DNA of 60,785 nucleotides from assembly GCA_902589825.1 (NCBI GenBank), contig CACIUL010000014.1, forward strand, positions 1 to 60,785. Direction: 5' to 3'. The position numbers and the translations under genes were made by a program. Origin of the DNA: an uncultured Verrucomicrobiota bacterium (GTDB lineage: Bacteria; Verrucomicrobiota; Verrucomicrobiia; Verrucomicrobiales; DEV007). Positions within the stretch are counted from its first letter, which is position 1. Every line of letters begins with the position of its first letter. The notes under the pieces are model-generated. The model did no database searches. It was not told the DNA's origin and saw only the letters and a list, made by a program, of their open reading frames with translations. Positions 10,835 to 18,946 of this stretch are shown here, in pieces.

Positions 10835-11734
10835 TCACTCAAGCGCCATCTGGGCCGTGGTAATCTCCAGCAATTCACCGGTAATGGCCGCCTGACGCAC
10901 CTTGTTGTATTCAAGGGTAAGGTCCTTGATCATTCCATCGGCATTGTCTGTGGCGCTCTTCATGGCCACCATCCGGGCAGAATGCTCCGATGCGCGTGCC
11001 TCGAGGACCATCTGATAAAGCTGATAGTTGAGATAATGCGGGAGAATCTTGTCGAGTACTGAACTCGCACCGGGCTCATAGGTATAGACGGCGCCCCTCA
11101 TGGACGGTTGATAAACCTCAGCCAGGTCATCTTCAGCCCCCATGCCCTCATATTCACGCTTCCCGGTCAGTTGCACTGCCGTGATCGGCAGCAGCGTGGC
11201 GAGATAAGGTTCCTGCCTCATCGTGTTGATGAAGTTGGTGAAGGCCACACGGACGCGGTCGCATTCACCCGCCTTGAACTTCTCGGTGATAAACTTCGCA
11301 ATCGGCTTCACTTCACTGAAGGAAACAGGATCCTTGACCGGGAAATCAGCCAGCAGGTCCTTCTTGGCCCTGGCCAGTGTCCCGCGTCCCTTCCTGCCGA
11401 CAGTTACATACGAGCTCTCCTCCGTGCTTGCTTCGGTAACGGCACGCATCAGGTTGGTGTTCAACCCTCCGCACAGCCCCTTGTCGGTGGAAATCACCAC
11501 TGTCAGCTCACGGTCACCTTCGCGCACCTGGAGCAACGGATGCGACTCCGGCTCGGAAACATCAGTGAGGTTGACCAGCACACGGTTGATCACCTGCGCA
11601 TAGTCACGCCCGGCCAGTGCCTGGTTCTGGGCCTTCTTCATCTTGGAGGCAGCAACCAGCTCCATCGCCTTGGTGATCTGCTTGGTGCTCTTGACCGACT
11701 TGATGCGCCGGCGGATATCTCTGGTGTTGGCCAC
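10835..11734 (-). CDS. atpG: ATP synthase F1 gamma subunit
   Basis: A 299-residue central rotor shaft. The conserved N-terminus IRRRIKSVKSTKQITKAME and the C-terminal coiled coil (LEYNKVRQAAITGELLEI) that fills the head are both present, as is the TDKGLCGGLN block. Located between atpA and atpD with short gaps, as is standard. No cyanobacterial-type regulatory insert is seen. Confidence 0.98.
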   Translation of the reverse strand: MANTRDIRRRIKSVKSTKQITKAMELVAASKMKKAQNQALAGRDYAQVINRVLVNLTDVSEPESHPLLQVREGDRELTVVISTDKGLCGGLNTNLMRAVTEASTEESSYVTVGRKGRGTLARAKKDLLADFPVKDPVSFSEVKPIAKFITEKFKAGECDRVRVAFTNFINTMRQEPYLATLLPITAVQLTGKREYEGMGAEDDLAEVYQPSMRGAVYTYEPGASSVLDKILPHYLNYQLYQMVLEARASEHSARMVAMKSATDNADGMIKDLTLEYNKVRQAAITGELLEITTAQMALE

Positions 11735-11770
11735 GGTTGAGAAGGTTGGTTAAAACGTCAGGAAATGCGG

Positions 11771-13306
11771 CTAGGCGTTATAGGTTGATTTGAAGTCCTC
11801 AAGGGCAGCCTTCAACTCATCGACAATCTCGTCGGAAAGTACCTGCTGTTCACGAATCTTGGCCATGACCGCCTCTTTGCGGGTGGTTAAAAACTCCTCC
11901 ATCTTGGCCTGGAAATCCTTCACCTTGTCGACCGGGACATCATCCACGTAGCCATTCTGCATGGCAAAGAGGGTTGCCACCTGGACCTCAAGGGACTGAG
12001 GTGAATACTGGTTCTGCTTGAAGAGCTCGACAATTCTCTGCCCCCGGTCAAGCTGGGCCTTGGTATCATCGTCAAGGTCTGAGCCAAACTGCGCAAATGC
12101 CTGCTTCTCGCGGAACTGGGCAAGGTCAAGCTTGGTGGTTCCGGAAACCTTCTTGATCGCCTTGGTCTGCGCTGCGGAGCCGACACGGGAAACGGACAGT
12201 CCAACGGAGATAGCCGGACGAATGCCCTGATAGAACAGGTCCGTCTCAAGGAATATCTGCCCGTCGGTAATCGAAATCACATTGGTCGGGATATAGGCTG
12301 ACACGTCACCGGCCTGCGTCTCAATGATCGGCAGGGCAGTCAGTGAGCCATCACCGTTGTTCTCGTTAAGCCTTGCAGAGCGCTCAAGCAGGCGGCTGTG
12401 CAGGTAGAAAACATCACCGGGATATGCCTCACGGCCTGAAGGACGGCGCAGGACAAGGGATACCTGCCGGTAGGCAACCGCGTGCTTGGAAAGGTCATCA
12501 AAAACAATCAACGCATCCATCCCATTATCCATGAACCACTCACCCATGGCCGCCCCGGCGTATGCTGCCAGGAATTGGTTCGTGGCCGAATCGGAAGCTG
12601 AAGCGGCGACGATAATCGTGGAATCCAGTGCACCGGCCTCCTCGAGGGTGCTGATGATACGGGCAATATTTGACTGCTTCTGCCCAATAGCCACATAGAT
12701 GGAGTAAACCGGCCGGTGATCCGGCAACTTGCCCTCCTCAGCCAGCTTGTTTTGCTTGGCCTGGGAAATAATCGTGTCCACGGCAATAGTGGTCTTGCCT
12801 GTTGAGCGGTCTCCGATAATCAGTTCCCGCTGGCCGCGCCCGATCGGGATCATCGCATCCACGGAAAGGATGCCGGTCTGCAGAGGCTGGCTGACCGACT
12901 TTCGCGGGATGATGCCGGGGGCAATTTTCTCAACCGGGTAGCTGACCGTGGAGGCAATATCACCCTTGCCGTCCAAGGGCTGGCCAAGGGCATTCACCAC
13001 GCGGCCAAGCAATTCCTTGCCAACCGGGACCTGAAGCAGCTTGCCGGTTGTCTTGACCTCATCACCCTCCTTGATGTCCAGGCCTTCTCCGAGAAGAATA
13101 CAACCGACCTCGGTCTCCTCAAGGTTAAGTGCCAGCCCGTGAAGTCCTCCCGGGAACTCGATCATCTCGTTAAGCATCACGTCGCTTAATCCCTCGACCT
13201 TGGCAACGCCATCACCGATCTCACGAACGACTCCGACATTAGATTTTGTGACAGCCGTCTTTAATCCGGCAATTTCAGATTCCAGTTCCTGGAGGATATT
13301 ACTCAT
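11771..13306 (-). CDS. atpA: ATP synthase F1 alpha subunit
   Basis: A 511-residue non-catalytic nucleotide-binding subunit of the F1 head. The P-loop at residues 165-172 reads GDRSTGKT, where GDRQTGKT is the usual form, so the middle glutamine is replaced by serine. The arginine-finger strand [12 protein letters not shown] is present. The N-terminal segment that contacts the delta subunit is there. Between atpH and atpG in the operon. Apart from the P-loop substitution it looks ordinary. Confidence 0.99.
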   Translation of the reverse strand: MSNILQELESEIAGLKTAVTKSNVGVVREIGDGVAKVEGLSDVMLNEMIEFPGGLHGLALNLEETEVGCILLGEGLDIKEGDEVKTTGKLLQVPVGKELLGRVVNALGQPLDGKGDIASTVSYPVEKIAPGIIPRKSVSQPLQTGILSVDAMIPIGRGQRELIIGDRSTGKTTIAVDTIISQAKQNKLAEEGKLPDHRPVYSIYVAIGQKQSNIARIISTLEEAGALDSTIIVAASASDSATNQFLAAYAGAAMGEWFMDNGMDALIVFDDLSKHAVAYRQVSLVLRRPSGREAYPGDVFYLHSRLLERSARLNENNGDGSLTALPIIETQAGDVSAYIPTNVISITDGQIFLETDLFYQGIRPAISVGLSVSRVGSAAQTKAIKKVSGTTKLDLAQFREKQAFAQFGSDLDDDTKAQLDRGQRIVELFKQNQYSPQSLEVQVATLFAMQNGYVDDVPVDKVKDFQAKMEEFLTTRKEAVMAKIREQQVLSDEIVDELKAALEDFKSTYNA

Positions 13307-13343
13307 AGCGGGGTCCCTTCTTGGGTGTTGTTTCCTAAATTTT

Positions 13344-13736
13344 TTATAGCTTGTTCTTTAATTCATTCAATCGCGCGCGCACGCTGCCATCCCACACATC
13401 ACTGCCCACCTTGACACGCATGCCGCCAAGCAGTTCGGGATTGACCTTGAAATCCGCCTTCAGCTCTTCGCCGTATTTGGCACGCAGGTCATTGACAAGG
13501 TCATTGCCCGCCTGGGCACCAAGCTCGACGGCACTCTCGACAAGGGCCTCAAGTTTCTCGACCTCAAGGCGCAGAAGCCTCCAGTATTCCTGAAGCATTC
13601 CCAGGTATCCCCGGGGCTTAGCTTCCGCAATCCTGGATGTGATCTCCTTGATGAGCTCACCCTCCAGCCTGCCATCCTTATGGCTGAGGCGGAGCAGCTG
13701 ACGGGCAGCACGGGCGGCATCCTTGGAAATCTTCAC
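13344..13736 (-). CDS. atpH: ATP synthase F1 delta subunit (compact form)
   Basis: A 130-residue delta (OSCP-like) subunit linking the head to the peripheral stalk. The C-terminal half carries the family signature region ([20 protein letters not shown]). Most bacterial delta subunits have about 175-180 residues, so the N-terminal helical domain is clearly shorter here. The start is a GTG at 13736; no ATG lies upstream in frame before the previous stop. Its place between atpF and atpA supports the call. Either the lineage has a compact delta or the N-terminal domain is trimmed. Confidence 0.9.
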   Translation of the reverse strand: MKISKDAARAARQLLRLSHKDGRLEGELIKEITSRIAEAKPRGYLGMLQEYWRLLRLEVEKLEALVESAVELGAQAGNDLVNDLRAKYGEELKADFKVNPELLGGMRVKVGSDVWDGSVRARLNELKNKL

Positions 13737-13781
13737 TGGATCTTTTGGCGGTTAGTTGAATAGCGGGATCACGGCCAGTAT

Positions 13782-14348
13782 TTAAACCGAGATCTGGGCG
13801 GATATTTCGCTGTTTATTTTTTGCTGGTCATCATCGGTGAGCACCTTACCGGTCACTTTGCCGGTGGTATCAACGACAAGCCGGCCAAAGTCTCGCTTCA
13901 GTTCCGCCATGGCTTGATTTTTCTCCAGCTCACCCGCTTCACGCGCCTTGGCAATAATCTGGGCAGCCTCGGAGGTGGCCTCATTGCGCTTCTTCTCGGC
14001 CAACGCATCGGCACTTTCGCGGGCCTCGGAAACAAGGCGCTCAGCTCTTGCATTGGCCTCACTGATTATTTCCCCCTTCTTGAGGTCAGCTTCCTCAAGC
14101 TCAGCGGCGATTCTCTTCAGGTTCTCCTCGCTGTCGGCAATGCGCTGCTTGCGCTCCTCAAGAATCGCCAAAATCGGCTTGAAGGCGAACTTTGAGAGGA
14201 TCATGTAGACGATCAGGAAAAGCAGCACCTGGGCGAGGAACTTTGGCCAACTGACCCCGAACTTCTCGAAAATGCTGGCGTCTGATCCTCCCTGCGCAGC
14301 AGCCAGAAGGGTTGGCATTTTTCCAATCAGGCTGGTCACAAAATCCAT
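13782..14348 (-). CDS. atpF: ATP synthase Fo b subunit
   Basis: About 188 residues forming the peripheral stalk. A single N-terminal membrane helix (about residues 35-55, AQVLLFLIVYMILSKF) is followed by a long charged coiled coil rich in E, K, A and R (about 60-150). The ATG at 14348 is preferred; a GTG 45 bp upstream would add a charged segment before the family N-terminus. Only one b-type gene is present, so the stalk is likely a homodimer. It lies between atpE and atpH. Confidence 0.95.
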   Translation of the reverse strand: MDFVTSLIGKMPTLLAAAQGGSDASIFEKFGVSWPKFLAQVLLFLIVYMILSKFAFKPILAILEERKQRIADSEENLKRIAAELEEADLKKGEIISEANARAERLVSEARESADALAEKKRNEATSEAAQIIAKAREAGELEKNQAMAELKRDFGRLVVDTTGKVTGKVLTDDDQQKINSEISAQISV

Positions 14349-14440
14349 GGTTTCAGTTGTTTGCGTTTGTCTTGCTTTTGGGGATTTGGGCACCTGCCGA
14401 CCGAAACCGGCAGGTGCCCGAAACAGTTTATTCTGGCAGG

Positions 14441-14689
14441 TTACTCAGCTTTGGGAATGTCAAGACCGGTAAGCACGAAGATAAGGCCGAAAATAGCGAT
14501 CGCCTCCGCCAATGCCATACAGATCAGTGAAATCGTGAGCACTGAACCAAAGGCTCCGGGATTGCGGCCGACGGCCTGGGCGGCACCAAGTCCGACGAAG
14601 CCGATGCCGATACCTGCACCGGCAGCAGCGATACCAAAACTGAGGTTTCCGTGAAGTTCTGCTAATAAGTAAATGAATTCGAATGGCAT
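14441..14689 (-). CDS. atpE: ATP synthase Fo c subunit
   Basis: An 82-residue proteolipid forming the rotor ring. Two membrane helices are joined by the polar loop GRNPGA. The ion-carrying carboxylate is E62 in LAEAIAIFGL. The residue after it is alanine and no glutamine is visible at the helix-1 sodium position, which fits a proton rather than a sodium site; this is an inference from motif. Between atpB and atpF. Confidence 0.97.
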   Translation of the reverse strand: MPFEFIYLLAELHGNLSFGIAAAGAGIGIGFVGLGAAQAVGRNPGAFGSVLTISLICMALAEAIAIFGLIFVLTGLDIPKAE

Positions 14690-14792
14690 GATATGGTTCC
14701 TTTTCTCTGTAAGGGTTACTTTATTGTTTTGTTATTTTGTTTCACTGCCGCCCACTGGCATGCATGGTCCCGGCAGCAAGATTGTTTTAGAT

Positions 14793-15698
14793 TCAGTGTC
14801 CCTCCTCCTCATCATGAGCGGTGGAAAGTTGAATGTAAACACCGCACAGCAGCGCGAACACCATCGCCTGCAGCCCGCCGACAAGCAATTCCAGGAAGAA
14901 GGTCGGAAGCGGCACTAATACACTTGCCATAAAGGTGACAAAGGCGGGAAGGTCGTATTTCTCGGCAAGATTGGCCATCACGTGCATGAGGTTCTCCCCG
15001 GCAAAAACATTGCCAAAAAGCCGCAGGGAAAGCGACACCGGCCGCAGGGCAATGGAAATCATCTCGATCACGCCGACAAAAAGGAAAACCGGCACAATTG
15101 CCATGCCCAGTAAGCCCTTGATGCCGCCCTTCGGGCCGAATGTGTGCTTGAGGAACCCAATGACGCCGGTTTCGCGGACAGTCAGGTAGACCCAGATCAG
15201 CATAAAGACGACAGCCATACCCAGCGTCGTGTTCAGGTCGGCAGTGGGTGGACGAAGGAGCGGCACGATGTGTTCATCCTCTGCAGAGAGGGTCAGGGTT
15301 GCCTGGGTCGCCTCGCTGCCGAAGCCAACAGTACCAATCCCGGGAAGGAGCCCAAACCAGTTTGAGATAGCAACATAGATAAATATCGTCGCCAGGAGGG
15401 GGAAAACCCTCGGCGCCAGTTTCTTGCCGACGATCTGCTCAACCTGGGAATAGACAAACTCAACAAGGAGTTCAAAGAAGTTCTGGAACCCACTCGGTAC
15501 CCGCTGCGCATTGCGCGTTGCCTTCCGGGCAGCCCAGAGGATCAGCAGGGCAATAAAGGCAGCCACGAAAACCGAATTGGTCAACCAGCCCAAGGTGCTG
15601 GCATCAGCAAATGGCTCCGCCATCAGGGATACCTCACCAAGCAAGAGCATCGGGTTAATCCCTTCAAAAACCAAGGCGTCTGAAACAGACTGAGTCAT
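14793..15698 (-). CDS. atpB: ATP synthase Fo a subunit
   Basis: About 301 residues with five to six membrane helices, forming the half-channels next to the c ring. The essential arginine is R226 in SLSLRLFGN. The N-terminal part holds the WF-GLLPG block of the family. The ATG at 15698 is chosen because an AGGAAAG ribosome binding site lies 5-11 bases upstream; a TTG at 15722 is less likely. First gene of the atp operon; no atpI or atpZ gene is visible upstream in the 350 bp before the tRNA. Confidence 0.97.
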   Translation of the reverse strand: MTQSVSDALVFEGINPMLLLGEVSLMAEPFADASTLGWLTNSVFVAAFIALLILWAARKATRNAQRVPSGFQNFFELLVEFVYSQVEQIVGKKLAPRVFPLLATIFIYVAISNWFGLLPGIGTVGFGSEATQATLTLSAEDEHIVPLLRPPTADLNTTLGMAVVFMLIWVYLTVRETGVIGFLKHTFGPKGGIKGLLGMAIVPVFLFVGVIEMISIALRPVSLSLRLFGNVFAGENLMHVMANLAEKYDLPAFVTFMASVLVPLPTFFLELLVGGLQAMVFALLCGVYIQLSTAHDEEEGH

Positions 15699-16047
15699 TC
15701 GTATCTTTCCTGCATTACACAAGGCACGGGCAAACTACGCTCAATCCGCTGATCCGTGCTCATACAAGCACTTTGACACCCGTGCCACGGATGCGCCCGC
15801 ATTTAATCACTGTTGATTTTTTTTTCAAGGCAATTTGTAACACTTTTCAGGCGACTGCCAGAACTGCTGGAATGCCTTGATCCACAAGGGCAAAGGTTGC
15901 GGGAAAACACCGGGGCAACAGGTTCTCTCTGTATTCCCTGCAAAGCGGGAAGGAGGAAGCCACTTGCAATGGAAAAACCAGCCTCAAGGCAATAGACGCA
16001 GGCACCGGTTGACGGCACCATTATATTTCTTTATGAATTCAGTAGTT
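15699..16047. other. Non-coding gap before the atp operon
   Basis: A 349-bp stretch between atpB and tRNA-Val. It should hold the atp operon promoter (minus strand) and the tRNA promoter (plus strand). A run of T at about 15818-15826 is seen, but no convincing hairpin, conserved RNA or gene. A 72-codon minus-strand frame here has no recognisable features. Confidence 0.5.
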
Positions 16048-16122
16048 GCGCGGGTAGCTCAGCGGTAGAGCAACTGGTTTACACCCAGTTGGTCGGCGGT
16101 TCGATCCCGTCCCCGCGCACCA
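16048..16122 (+). tRNA. tRNA-Val (anticodon TAC), host of island integration
   Basis: A complete cloverleaf: acceptor arms GCGCGGG and CCCGCGC, D-arm GCTCAGCGGTAGAGC, anticodon loop TTTACAC with anticodon TAC, T-arm GGCGGTTCGATCCCGTC, and an encoded CCA at 16120-16122. Its last 46 bases (16077-16122) recur at 23651-23696, so the gene is the attachment site of the adjoining island and stays intact after insertion. Confidence 0.97.
16077..16122 (+). repeat. Attachment repeat attL (tRNA-Val 3' end)
   Basis: 46 bp identical to 23651-23696, running from the last base of the anticodon 5' stem arm through the CCA end. Flanking bases differ on both sides, which sets the repeat length. Confidence 0.95.
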
Positions 16123-16792
16123 CTTCTGAATGCTGTATATATAGACTCAACAGTCAAGAGTCATTCAATATTACCCTAAGATTTTAGGTGGCAATCAGCT
16201 AATTGGCAACACTTTCCCCTGTTCCTTGCATCCTGCACCCTGCGCATTGCGCACTCTCCAGGGCGCATGGATCACTTTACAAAGACCCCCTGATCGGGAT
16301 CAGATCAAAATCTCTGACCATGCAAAATTAAAATGCGGGTCATCAGGGACAGGCCTGCACCACGCCACCCGTATCCCCCGATGTTTTTGTGCGCGTGTGC
16401 CCCTTATAATTGGGGGTGTGCGAAAAAATCTTTGGGGTTTAACCGCTCATTAAAAGCGGTAAAGGGCTCAAAGTGCGGTTTAGCGAGCGGTTTTAGTAAA
16501 ACAGGCGCTCGGATTTGTCTCACGATTACTACCACCCCACAGCGCACAAGGGCCTCATACACTACTCGGAGGATCTTGGCTAGATGGTCAGGGTATCCTA
16601 TCTGGTAAGGTTGGAGGGGAGCACTGGGCGAAGGGCGCTCCGGTGGAAAACCCCGACGCCCTATTTGAACAACCCCCTTTCTCCCCATCTCCGATCCCTT
16701 CAACGGCGCCCTCAAGCTCCTCACGCAAAAAGCAAATTCCTAGCAATAATCCTCTACTTTTGAAATGTCCCGTTGACGGGGAAGCTTACACT
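16123..16792. other. Left end of the island, no clear gene
   Basis: About 670 bp between attL and the first endonuclease gene. A small hairpin (ACCGCT at 16442-16447 with AGCGGT at 16455-16460) is followed by further GCGGT-containing repeats up to about 16495. A 106-codon minus-strand frame (16404-16724) crosses the area but has no recognisable domain and odd composition. The stretch may hold integrase arm sites or a decayed gene; neither is shown. Confidence 0.4.
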
Positions 16793-17632
16793 TCATGCCA
16801 CAGGCATCTTAGGAAGCTGAACTCCTACTTTCTTGAGCACGTTAATATATAGAGGGTCATCGACAACAGCAACGCATCCCGAGAACATCTTCCTCTTCCC
16901 ACTCAGGGTTAAAGATGTGTTGCTGGTTTTCTTTGATCCCGGCTTTCCGATACTGACTTTTTGCCAGTCTTTAGTCGGATCAAGAGTTGCCTGCAGAACG
17001 GCCATTATTTGGGGAGCATCTCCTGCTTGAGGGCAGTAGTCGTAATACAGCCCCATAAGGTTCCCACAACTTTGATGGTGCGCCCAAAATTGGATGTCCT
17101 TTAAATAGTTGACCCTTGAGTCTCCAACCTCAAACCCGTGTTTTCCTGTGTCTTCTTGAAACAATTGTTTATATTTTGAAACAGGGCTTCCGATCGTACA
17201 CTTCACTTCGATACCTCCGAACTTGAACGGGGCAAGGGGGGATTTAATAGGGAGCTGGCGTCCATTGTTATCTTTCGGATGACAATTTTGCTCGAAGTAT
17301 GTTTCCGCCAATTCGCTTGAAAGATCAAGTAGATCAGGGCGGCCATCGGCATGCGGATTCGGACGAAAAGAAGGCAGATGATTAGCGAAGCAATGAGTGT
17401 AAACCTCCCCAATAAATCCGCTTAAGTTTCGCTGACCAAGCGCAACGAAGATTGGAAAATCGAGTTCGTCGAACAATTCTCTGAGCGCAAGGAGGTAGCG
17501 GTTCGCGTCTGCAATGACGCTGACCACTGTCTCCGAGGAAATCAAAACATCCGCTCCAGTTTTCTCGTTCTGGTAAGCGACATTGTTAATGTCATGAAAC
17601 CCTGATCTGGATGCAACCGCTAGTTTTGTCAT
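16793..17632 (-). CDS. Type II restriction endonuclease subunit A (PD-ExK)
   Basis: A 279-residue protein with a PD-(D/E)xK nuclease core: P99-D100 in GRPDLLDLS and E142-V-K144 in KFGGIEVKCT. It is a paralogue of the next gene upstream: both share LSG[FL]IGE[VI]Y, PN-x-DG-x-PDLL, K[FY]GGIE[VI]K, a GDSR motif and W-x-AHH. The ATG at 17632 overlaps the TGA of subunit B as ATGA, indicating translational coupling; the frame continues upstream only from a TTG inside subunit B. Two different but related subunits beside two C5-methyltransferases recall BbvCI and Bpu10I, where each subunit cuts one strand of a non-palindromic site. The recognition sequence cannot be read from this. Confidence 0.82.
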   Translation of the reverse strand: MTKLAVASRSGFHDINNVAYQNEKTGADVLISSETVVSVIADANRYLLALRELFDELDFPIFVALGQRNLSGFIGEVYTHCFANHLPSFRPNPHADGRPDLLDLSSELAETYFEQNCHPKDNNGRQLPIKSPLAPFKFGGIEVKCTIGSPVSKYKQLFQEDTGKHGFEVGDSRVNYLKDIQFWAHHQSCGNLMGLYYDYCPQAGDAPQIMAVLQATLDPTKDWQKVSIGKPGSKKTSNTSLTLSGKRKMFSGCVAVVDDPLYINVLKKVGVQLPKMPVA

Positions 17633-18348
17633 GATCGGCAAAATTTCAGATACTGATCTGCATCTCGGCAGAGGCGAAGACCACTTCGAAGCTTTGCGCA
17701 ACCTGTGGTTCCTATTACGGAGAAAGAAGTCATTGCGCTTCCGGATTTTGGGTTTTGCTTCTTATTCCAATCGTCTTCGTGCAGAGTCGCTGAATAAAAT
17801 GCGGCGACGATTTGAGGGCAGCCCGCTATGTAATCGCTCAAAAATGCCAACAAATTATTGGTGTATCGATGATGCGCTTTCCAGTCCATCTTTGTGTTGA
17901 TTGCTTCAATGCGGGAGTCGCCCTGGATGAGTTCTGCCTTGGCTTTTTTTGTCCCGAACGTGTTCTTAATTTCGATGCCCCCGTACTTGAAATTAACGAA
18001 CATTTTCAAGTCTTTAGCTCTCCACTGCTCGGCATGTTTACGATAGCTGGGCCTAGAAACGTTCAGCAAATCTGGATACCCATCGATGTTGGGATTCTTC
18101 ATCAGAGCTGGGTAGCGGTTGGAGAATTCGGAAACATAGATTTCTCCAATCAGCCCACTCAGCATTCTGAAATCCAAGACCGAGAAAATATTTAGGGCCA
18201 TTCCTTGGGTTTTGTCTCTGAGGATACGCAACCTCCTGTTAACCGTGTCGACAACCTCTTTGATCTGGTCGATCTCGATGCGGTGCCCGCCCTCCAATTC
18301 GATTGGCTCCGCACTAATTACCCGAAGGGAACCCGTGTCGTCAGACAT
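17629..18348 (-). CDS. Type II restriction endonuclease subunit B (PD-ExK)
   Basis: A 239-residue paralogue of subunit A with its own intact core: D93 in GYPDLLNVS and E126-I-K128 in KYGGIEIKNT. It is about 40 residues shorter. Its last part (KLRSG, then D and Y at matching spacing) still aligns loosely with the C-terminus of subunit A, so I do not read it as frameshifted. The start ATG overlaps the end of the controller gene by 8 bp, and the stop overlaps the start of subunit A, so controller, B and A form one coupled operon. Both catalytic sites look complete, which argues for a heterodimer with two working active sites. Confidence 0.82.
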   Translation of the reverse strand: MSDDTGSLRVISAEPIELEGGHRIEIDQIKEVVDTVNRRLRILRDKTQGMALNIFSVLDFRMLSGLIGEIYVSEFSNRYPALMKNPNIDGYPDLLNVSRPSYRKHAEQWRAKDLKMFVNFKYGGIEIKNTFGTKKAKAELIQGDSRIEAINTKMDWKAHHRYTNNLLAFLSDYIAGCPQIVAAFYSATLHEDDWNKKQNPKSGSAMTSFSVIGTTGCAKLRSGLRLCRDADQYLKFCRS

Positions 18349-18580
18349 TCGACTCCCCCCCTATCCGTTCAGTTAGTTCATGGACCAGTTCTGCAGGTTG
18401 AGCACCCAGGGCATCACAAAGGGAAAGGAGAGACCCAAGCGTTGGTTGTCGTTTTCCTCGTTCCAACAGGGATACGAAAGTGCGATCAAGGCCCGCTCTC
18501 CCTGCCAACTCCTCCTGGCTTAGCCCAACCGTTTCTCGCCTTTGACGAAGAATTGACCCGAAGGCTTCTGAGACATCCAT
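18341..18580 (-). CDS. Restriction-modification controller (C) protein, XRE/HTH family
   Basis: A 79-residue helix-turn-helix protein: LSQEELAGRAGLDRTFVSLLE is the HTH (residues about 20-40), followed by the GKRQPTL turn seen in C proteins. Controllers of type II systems bind C-boxes upstream of their own gene, first activating and then repressing the C-R operon, so that methylation precedes restriction in a new host. Two identical GACTATAGTC palindromes lie just upstream (18586-18617), which matches this role. The gene overlaps endonuclease subunit B by 8 bp. The closeness of the operator to the start codon suggests a leaderless or nearly leaderless mRNA. Confidence 0.93.
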   Translation of the reverse strand: MDVSEAFGSILRQRRETVGLSQEELAGRAGLDRTFVSLLERGKRQPTLGSLLSLCDALGAQPAELVHELTERIGGESNV

Positions 18581-18585
18581 GCTCT

Positions 18586-18617
18586 GACTATAGTCCCCGC
18601 ATCAACGGACTATAGTC
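18586..18617 (-). promoter_or_regulatory. Double C-box operator of the controller protein
   Basis: Two copies of the perfect palindrome GACTATAGTC at 18586-18595 and 18608-18617, 22 bp centre to centre (about two helical turns). GACT-x-AGTC half-site pairs are the known operator form for C proteins, with a high-affinity distal site and a proximal site overlapping the promoter. The proximal copy starts 5 bp before the controller ATG. Confidence 0.88.
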
Positions 18618-18621
18618 TGCA

Positions 18622-18833
18622 CCTTCGACAACGGGCACGGACCCCGACAATCTTCATCTCCGTGGTGTGAAGGCCGTGCTCACCGAGGGAGGTGTCCGGG
18701 TGCCGCTCATCGGCCGTGGCCCGGCGTGATTCCCGAGAACACCGTGACGGATCGTAAAGTGCATTGCCTTGAATATTATCCCACCTATCTCGAGTTGGCT
18801 GGCCCCCAGGCTCTGCCGGAGACTCGGCACAAA
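18622..18833 (+). pseudogene. Sulfatase remnant, frameshifted
   Basis: Plus-strand pieces of a sulfatase C-terminal half lie in three frames. First TFDNGHG (compare the TSDNG motif of sulfatases), then DNLHLRGVKAVLTEGGVRVP (compare PLRGGK...EGGVRVP), then after a stop and a one-base shift VIPENTVTDRK and YYPTYLELAG. Restoring two single-base indels would join them in family order. No start and no N-terminal half with the cysteine motif remain. It is not a close copy of the intact sulfatase at 52436. The piece sits upstream of the C-box and is opposite in strand to the island genes, so it looks like junk captured with the cargo. Confidence 0.7.
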
Positions 18834-18946
18834 TGACTCACCGTCCAAGGGATGCTCGGCCGCGTCCGGCAACCACTTCTTGCCAGGCCGCCCATTCAGG
18901 AAGCGGAATAGGGCATGCTTCGGAGTTACTCCTGAAAAATAGGACG

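Noticed and set aside
15803..16021. 72-codon minus-strand frame where atpI might be expected
   Set aside because: It has no pair of membrane helices and does not resemble AtpI or AtpZ.
16404..16724. 106-codon minus-strand frame at the left end of the island
   Set aside because: No recognisable domain, odd composition and no clear start signal. Reported only in the gap entry.
17629..17701. Suspected frameshift joining endonuclease subunits A and B into one gene
   Set aside because: Each protein has a full PD-ExK core and the C-terminus of B still aligns with that of A. The ATGA overlap is a normal coupled junction.
18654..18872. Minus-strand frame containing PLDGESFVPSLR, resembling a sulfatase motif
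   Set aside because: The same DNA on the plus strand carries three sulfatase motifs in the correct order, so the minus-strand likeness is probably coincidence. It lacks any other sulfatase feature.
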